A DNA stretch of 64,000 bases from Pleurotus djamor (lineage: Eukaryota > Basidiomycota > Agaricomycetes > Agaricales > Pleurotaceae): the NCBI GenBank assembly GCA_029747585.1, contig JAPEVF010000163.1:21115-85114 (forward strand), read 5' to 3'. Under the pieces are notes generated by a model. The model was not told the DNA's origin, did not search any database, and was given only the letters and a program-made list of their open reading frames with translations. The translations under genes and the position numbers were made by a program. Positions 60,677-64,000 of the stretch are shown one piece after another (within the stretch, counting starts at the first letter, position 1; every line of letters starts with the position of its first letter).

Positions 60677-63600
60677 TCTACGAGGTTGTCAGCCAGACGT
60701 TGAAGTCTGGCAGCGTATTCTCCAAGTTCGGACCCTCGTTCTTGGTCCTGAAGATGACCCAGTAATGTGGATTAAATTCGCGAATCTTTGCCGAAAATCT
60801 GGTCGAATGGTACTCGCCGAGAAAACCATCAACTCTCTTCTCACTCCAGAAAAAGTGAGTGTTTCCATCTTATTCGTTGATATTGTCTCAGCTCAGAGTT
60901 TTCGTGTTCATGCAGGCCCCACCAGAAGTTGTGTATGCTCAACTCAAATACATGTGGGCGACAGGTGCCAAGAACGAGAGTTTAGACTTTGTTCGCCACT
61001 TCGTAGCGAGCTTGTCGAAGGATATATCCCTTGATCCTGACGACGATGTCAACTCCAACCTCCCATTAACCAAGCTACAGGAGCTCAGGGCTCTTGTTGC
61101 GCGCTGTTACTTCAAGCAAGGACAATGGCAGCGCGACCTGAGTGATGGTTGGAATGAGGTAGATATACATTTCTTCGTGGAGAACTTGGAGGACATTCCT
61201 AACCCAAGCATCAGAACAACATTGAAGACATTCTCTCTTCCTTCTACTTAGCAACTCGCTACGATCCTACGTGGTACAAGGCTTGGCACGTGTGGGCTCT
61301 ATCCAACTTTGAAGTCATCGGCTTCATGGAAGGATTGGAGAGTCGTTCTGGTAGTACGAGAGGGACCGGACTGGCAGCCCATGTTGTCCAAGCAGTCGAA
61401 GGTAGTTCTGTCTTGCGTTTATATTTGACCCCGATACCTGACCTGTCGTCTCAGGGTTCTTCCGATCGATCTCCCTGCGAAATGAGGACGCGCTCCAGGA
61501 CACCCTACGCCTTCTCACACTGTGGTTCAAATATGGTGCCCACGATGAGGTTAGCCACGCCATGGGAACTGGTTTCACTACTGTGGAGGTTGATACTTGG
61601 CTGGAAGTTATACCTCAGGTTCGTCAATGATGTTTTCCTTAATACCTGGCCCTGATCACCTCCTAGATTATTGCCCGAATCCAAACGCCGCATATCAATA
61701 TTCGTCGTAACATCAACGCCTTGCTGACAGACGTTGGGAAACATCACCCACAAGCTCTAATTTACGCGTTGACCGTGGCTTCGAAGTCATCTAGTAAATC
61801 GCGCCGGGACGCAGCTGTCGCAATCATGGATCGCATGCGAGAGCACAGTGCCAATATTGTCACCCAGGTATTATCAATTCTCCGTTGCCTTTTAGTTGCT
61901 TTACTGACACTCTCCAGGCCTTGTTGGTCAGTCGAGAGTTGATCAGAGTGGCCATCTTATGGCATGAGCTATGGCACGAGGGGCTGGAGGAGGCTTCACG
62001 GCTTTACTTTACCGAAAACAATCCAGAGGGCATGATCATGGCCCTAGAACCTCTGCACGATATGATCGAAGCAGTAGGTTACGCTTATCAGGCATATGGG
62101 TTGCACTGACCAGTTTTCTAGGGACCTTCGACAGCCAGGGAGACTTCCTTTGTTCAAGTCTTCGGTCGCGAACTGAAGGAGGCCCGAGATGCCTGTCGAC
62201 GATATCATAAGTACGGTGATACCGCAGAACTGGACAAAGCTTGGGACATATATTACGGGGTGAGATTTGGTGACTTCATGTAGCAAACATCAATTGATCA
62301 AAGGCGTTCCACAGGTCTTCAAGAAAGTTGAGAAACAGCTGCCTCAGCTGACTACACTTGACCTCCAATATGTTTCACCCGCCCTCCTAAAATCGCGACA
62401 TCTAGAGTTAGCTGTACCAGGTCCACTTGATTGCGCTCCCAATATCCAAATTCTTCCTAACCCACCTCCCACAGGCACCTATCAAAGTGGCCGACCCATC
62501 GTCACAATCCTCTATTTCTCCCCGAAGCTGACCGTCATTTCGTCCAAGCAACGTCCTCGACGCCTCTCGTTGGTCGGTAACGATGGAAAAGACTACCACT
62601 ATATCTTAAAGGGTTCGTTTGTTCGCTTGCATCTGCCTTAATTCATGCTCTGATGGATTACCATAGGTCATGAGGATCTTCGTCAAGACGAACGTGTCAT
62701 GCAACTATTTAGTCTTGTGAACACCCTCCTCTCCGCGGACACAGATAGTTTCAAGAGGCGCCTGCACATACAGCGCTACTCTGTGATACCTCTGGCTCCT
62801 AACGCCGGTCTCATTGGATGGGTTCAGGATAGTGACACCCTCCACGTTCTTGTTAGAGACTATCGGGAGTCACGCAAGGTGCTCCTCAACATCGAGTACA
62901 GGCTTATGCTCCAGGTTTGTTTTGGTCCCCTGAGGTGTTGAACATGACGCTGATTGGACAACACAGATGGCCCCTGATTATGAAAGTCTCATCTTGCTAC
63001 AAAAAGTCGAAGTCTTCGAGTATGCTCTCGAAAACACAACTGGCCAAGATCTGTATCGTGTTCTTTGGTTGAAAAGCACCAACTCTGAGCATTGGCTAGA
63101 ACGACGTGCTACATACACGCGTTCCCTCGCAGTCAACAGCATGGTTGGGCATATCCTCGGACTTGGTGACCGTCATCCATCCAATCTTCTGTTGGAACGT
63201 GCATCTGGCAAGGTTGTTCACATTGATTTCGGTGACTGCTTCGAGGTAGCAATGCACCGCGAGAAGTTCCCTGAGAAAGTGCCTTTCCGTCTGACAAGGA
63301 TGCTTACACATGCCATGGAGGTACGTATCCTCCACTTCAATTTTGGAGGTATTCGTTTATCTGGTCTATCGTACCCAGGTCAGTGGAATCGAGGGCAGCT
63401 TTAGGAAGAGCTGCGAGATCTCGATGCAAGTCCTTCGAGACAACAAAGAATCGCTCATGGCCGTACTGGAGGCGTTTGTCTACGATCCCTTGATCAATTG
63501 GAGACTCGTGCAGGCCGACGGTGATGTTCGACGGCAAGATGGTGAGTCCGGAATGTCTATATCCTGTCTTCGCATGCCAATCACACACGCGCACACAGAA

Positions 63601-64000
63601 ACCGACCCCGATCGTGCTGCTGAGTTGGCCCGCGTGACTGCCCATCCACAAGGACCTAGTCGGAAGCTTAAGGCAGACGAAAGTGATATCTTCAATGGTG
63701 GGTCCAGATCCAATCTGCTCTGTAAATGGATTAATTAAGCGTTGCGCAGAAACGATGGGTGGTATCGGAGCTCAAGAGGTTCGAAACGAACGTGCTCTCG
63801 CAGTCTACAGTCGTGTTCAGCACAAGTTGACGGGTAAGGCAATCGATTCTTGATTGTTTGACAGTAGTGTGAATGTCCTTTACAGGTCGTGACTTCAACC
63901 CCGAGGTTGCGCTTACTGTACCCGCGCAGGTCGAGAAGTTGATTTTGCAGGCCACTTCTCTGGAAAACCTTTGTCAGTGCTTCTCAGGATGGTGTGTGGC
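60677..64000 (+). CDS. TOR: TOR serine/threonine kinase, C-terminal half (both ends partial)
   Basis: The master growth kinase of TORC1/TORC2. The visible part begins in the FAT domain after an AG at 60675-60676: [18 protein letters not shown], then [20 protein letters not shown]. The FRB domain follows: [19 protein letters not shown], keeping the Ser whose change gives rapamycin resistance, and AWDIYYG, keeping the Trp. The kinase domain has [32 protein letters not shown] and [10 protein letters not shown], all active-site residues present. The FATC domain starts near [11 protein letters not shown] and the window stops at CFSGWC, a few codons before the usual end. Roughly 1,200 or more N-terminal residues (HEAT repeats) are missing; they should lie left of 60,677 but the Ski2 fragment is there instead. 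About 17 introns. Confidence 0.9.

Overview
The window is nuclear DNA from a filamentous basidiomycete, most likely an Agaricomycete. Its genes are cut by many short introns (about 45-60 bases, mostly GTRNGY...YAG). The gene set is fungal: a PDR-type ABC exporter, a microsomal P450, a GFA-domain protein, Ies4-like, Ski2, TOR, Snu114 and an RNase H1 with an N-terminal viroplasmin domain. The text is draft assembly: one N gap of about 860 bases, N-rich contig ends, and scattered single Ns. Some Ns fill wobble positions; others add a base that breaks a frame. I name no species.

Layout. 0-10 kb: the 5' part of a RecQ-like helicase (-), a Ubp2-type deubiquitinase (+), a zeta-crystallin-type quinone oxidoreductase (+), a gene-poor 1.9 kb stretch, then a small secreted cysteine-rich protein (+). 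10-21 kb: an ING-family PHD-finger protein (-), a 73-residue unknown (-), the assembly gap, an RNase H1 gene ending in a ladder of tiny phase-0 exons (+), a pair of direct repeats, a solo LTR with a perfect target-site duplication, and a TBC Rab-GAP (-). 21-37 kb: a full PDR ABC transporter (-), an Ssp120-like secretory EF-hand protein (+), a Dopey/DOP1 protein (-) and mitochondrial ATP synthase subunit e (-).

37.5-40 kb holds a tandem duplication carrying two paralogous genes for small secreted Gly/Lys/Ser-rich proteins that I cannot assign to a known family. 40-50 kb: cytochrome P450, GFA-domain protein, Ies4-like INO80 subunit and an RbAp48/Hat2-type WD40 protein (all +), RAMP4/Ysy6 (-), a Bmt5-like rRNA methyltransferase (+) and mitochondrial uL10m (+). 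50-64 kb: Coq1 (-), calnexin (-), Snu114 (-), prefoldin subunit 1 (+), then only the C-terminal part of Ski2 (-) running head-to-head into only the C-terminal half of TOR (+). The two truncated genes meet at an N-rich patch near 60.6 kb, which looks like a misjoin or deletion.

Most genes are ordinary housekeeping: protein folding and ER function (calnexin, RAMP4, prefoldin), chromatin (ING, Ies4-like, Hat2-type), trafficking (TBC, DOP1), splicing (Snu114), RNA decay (Ski2), mitochondria (subunit e, uL10m, Coq1) and growth control (TOR). The points most worth following are the tandem secreted Gly/Lys/Ser-rich family, the solo LTR and repeats beside the RNase H gene, the micro-exon ladder, and the Ski2/TOR junction.
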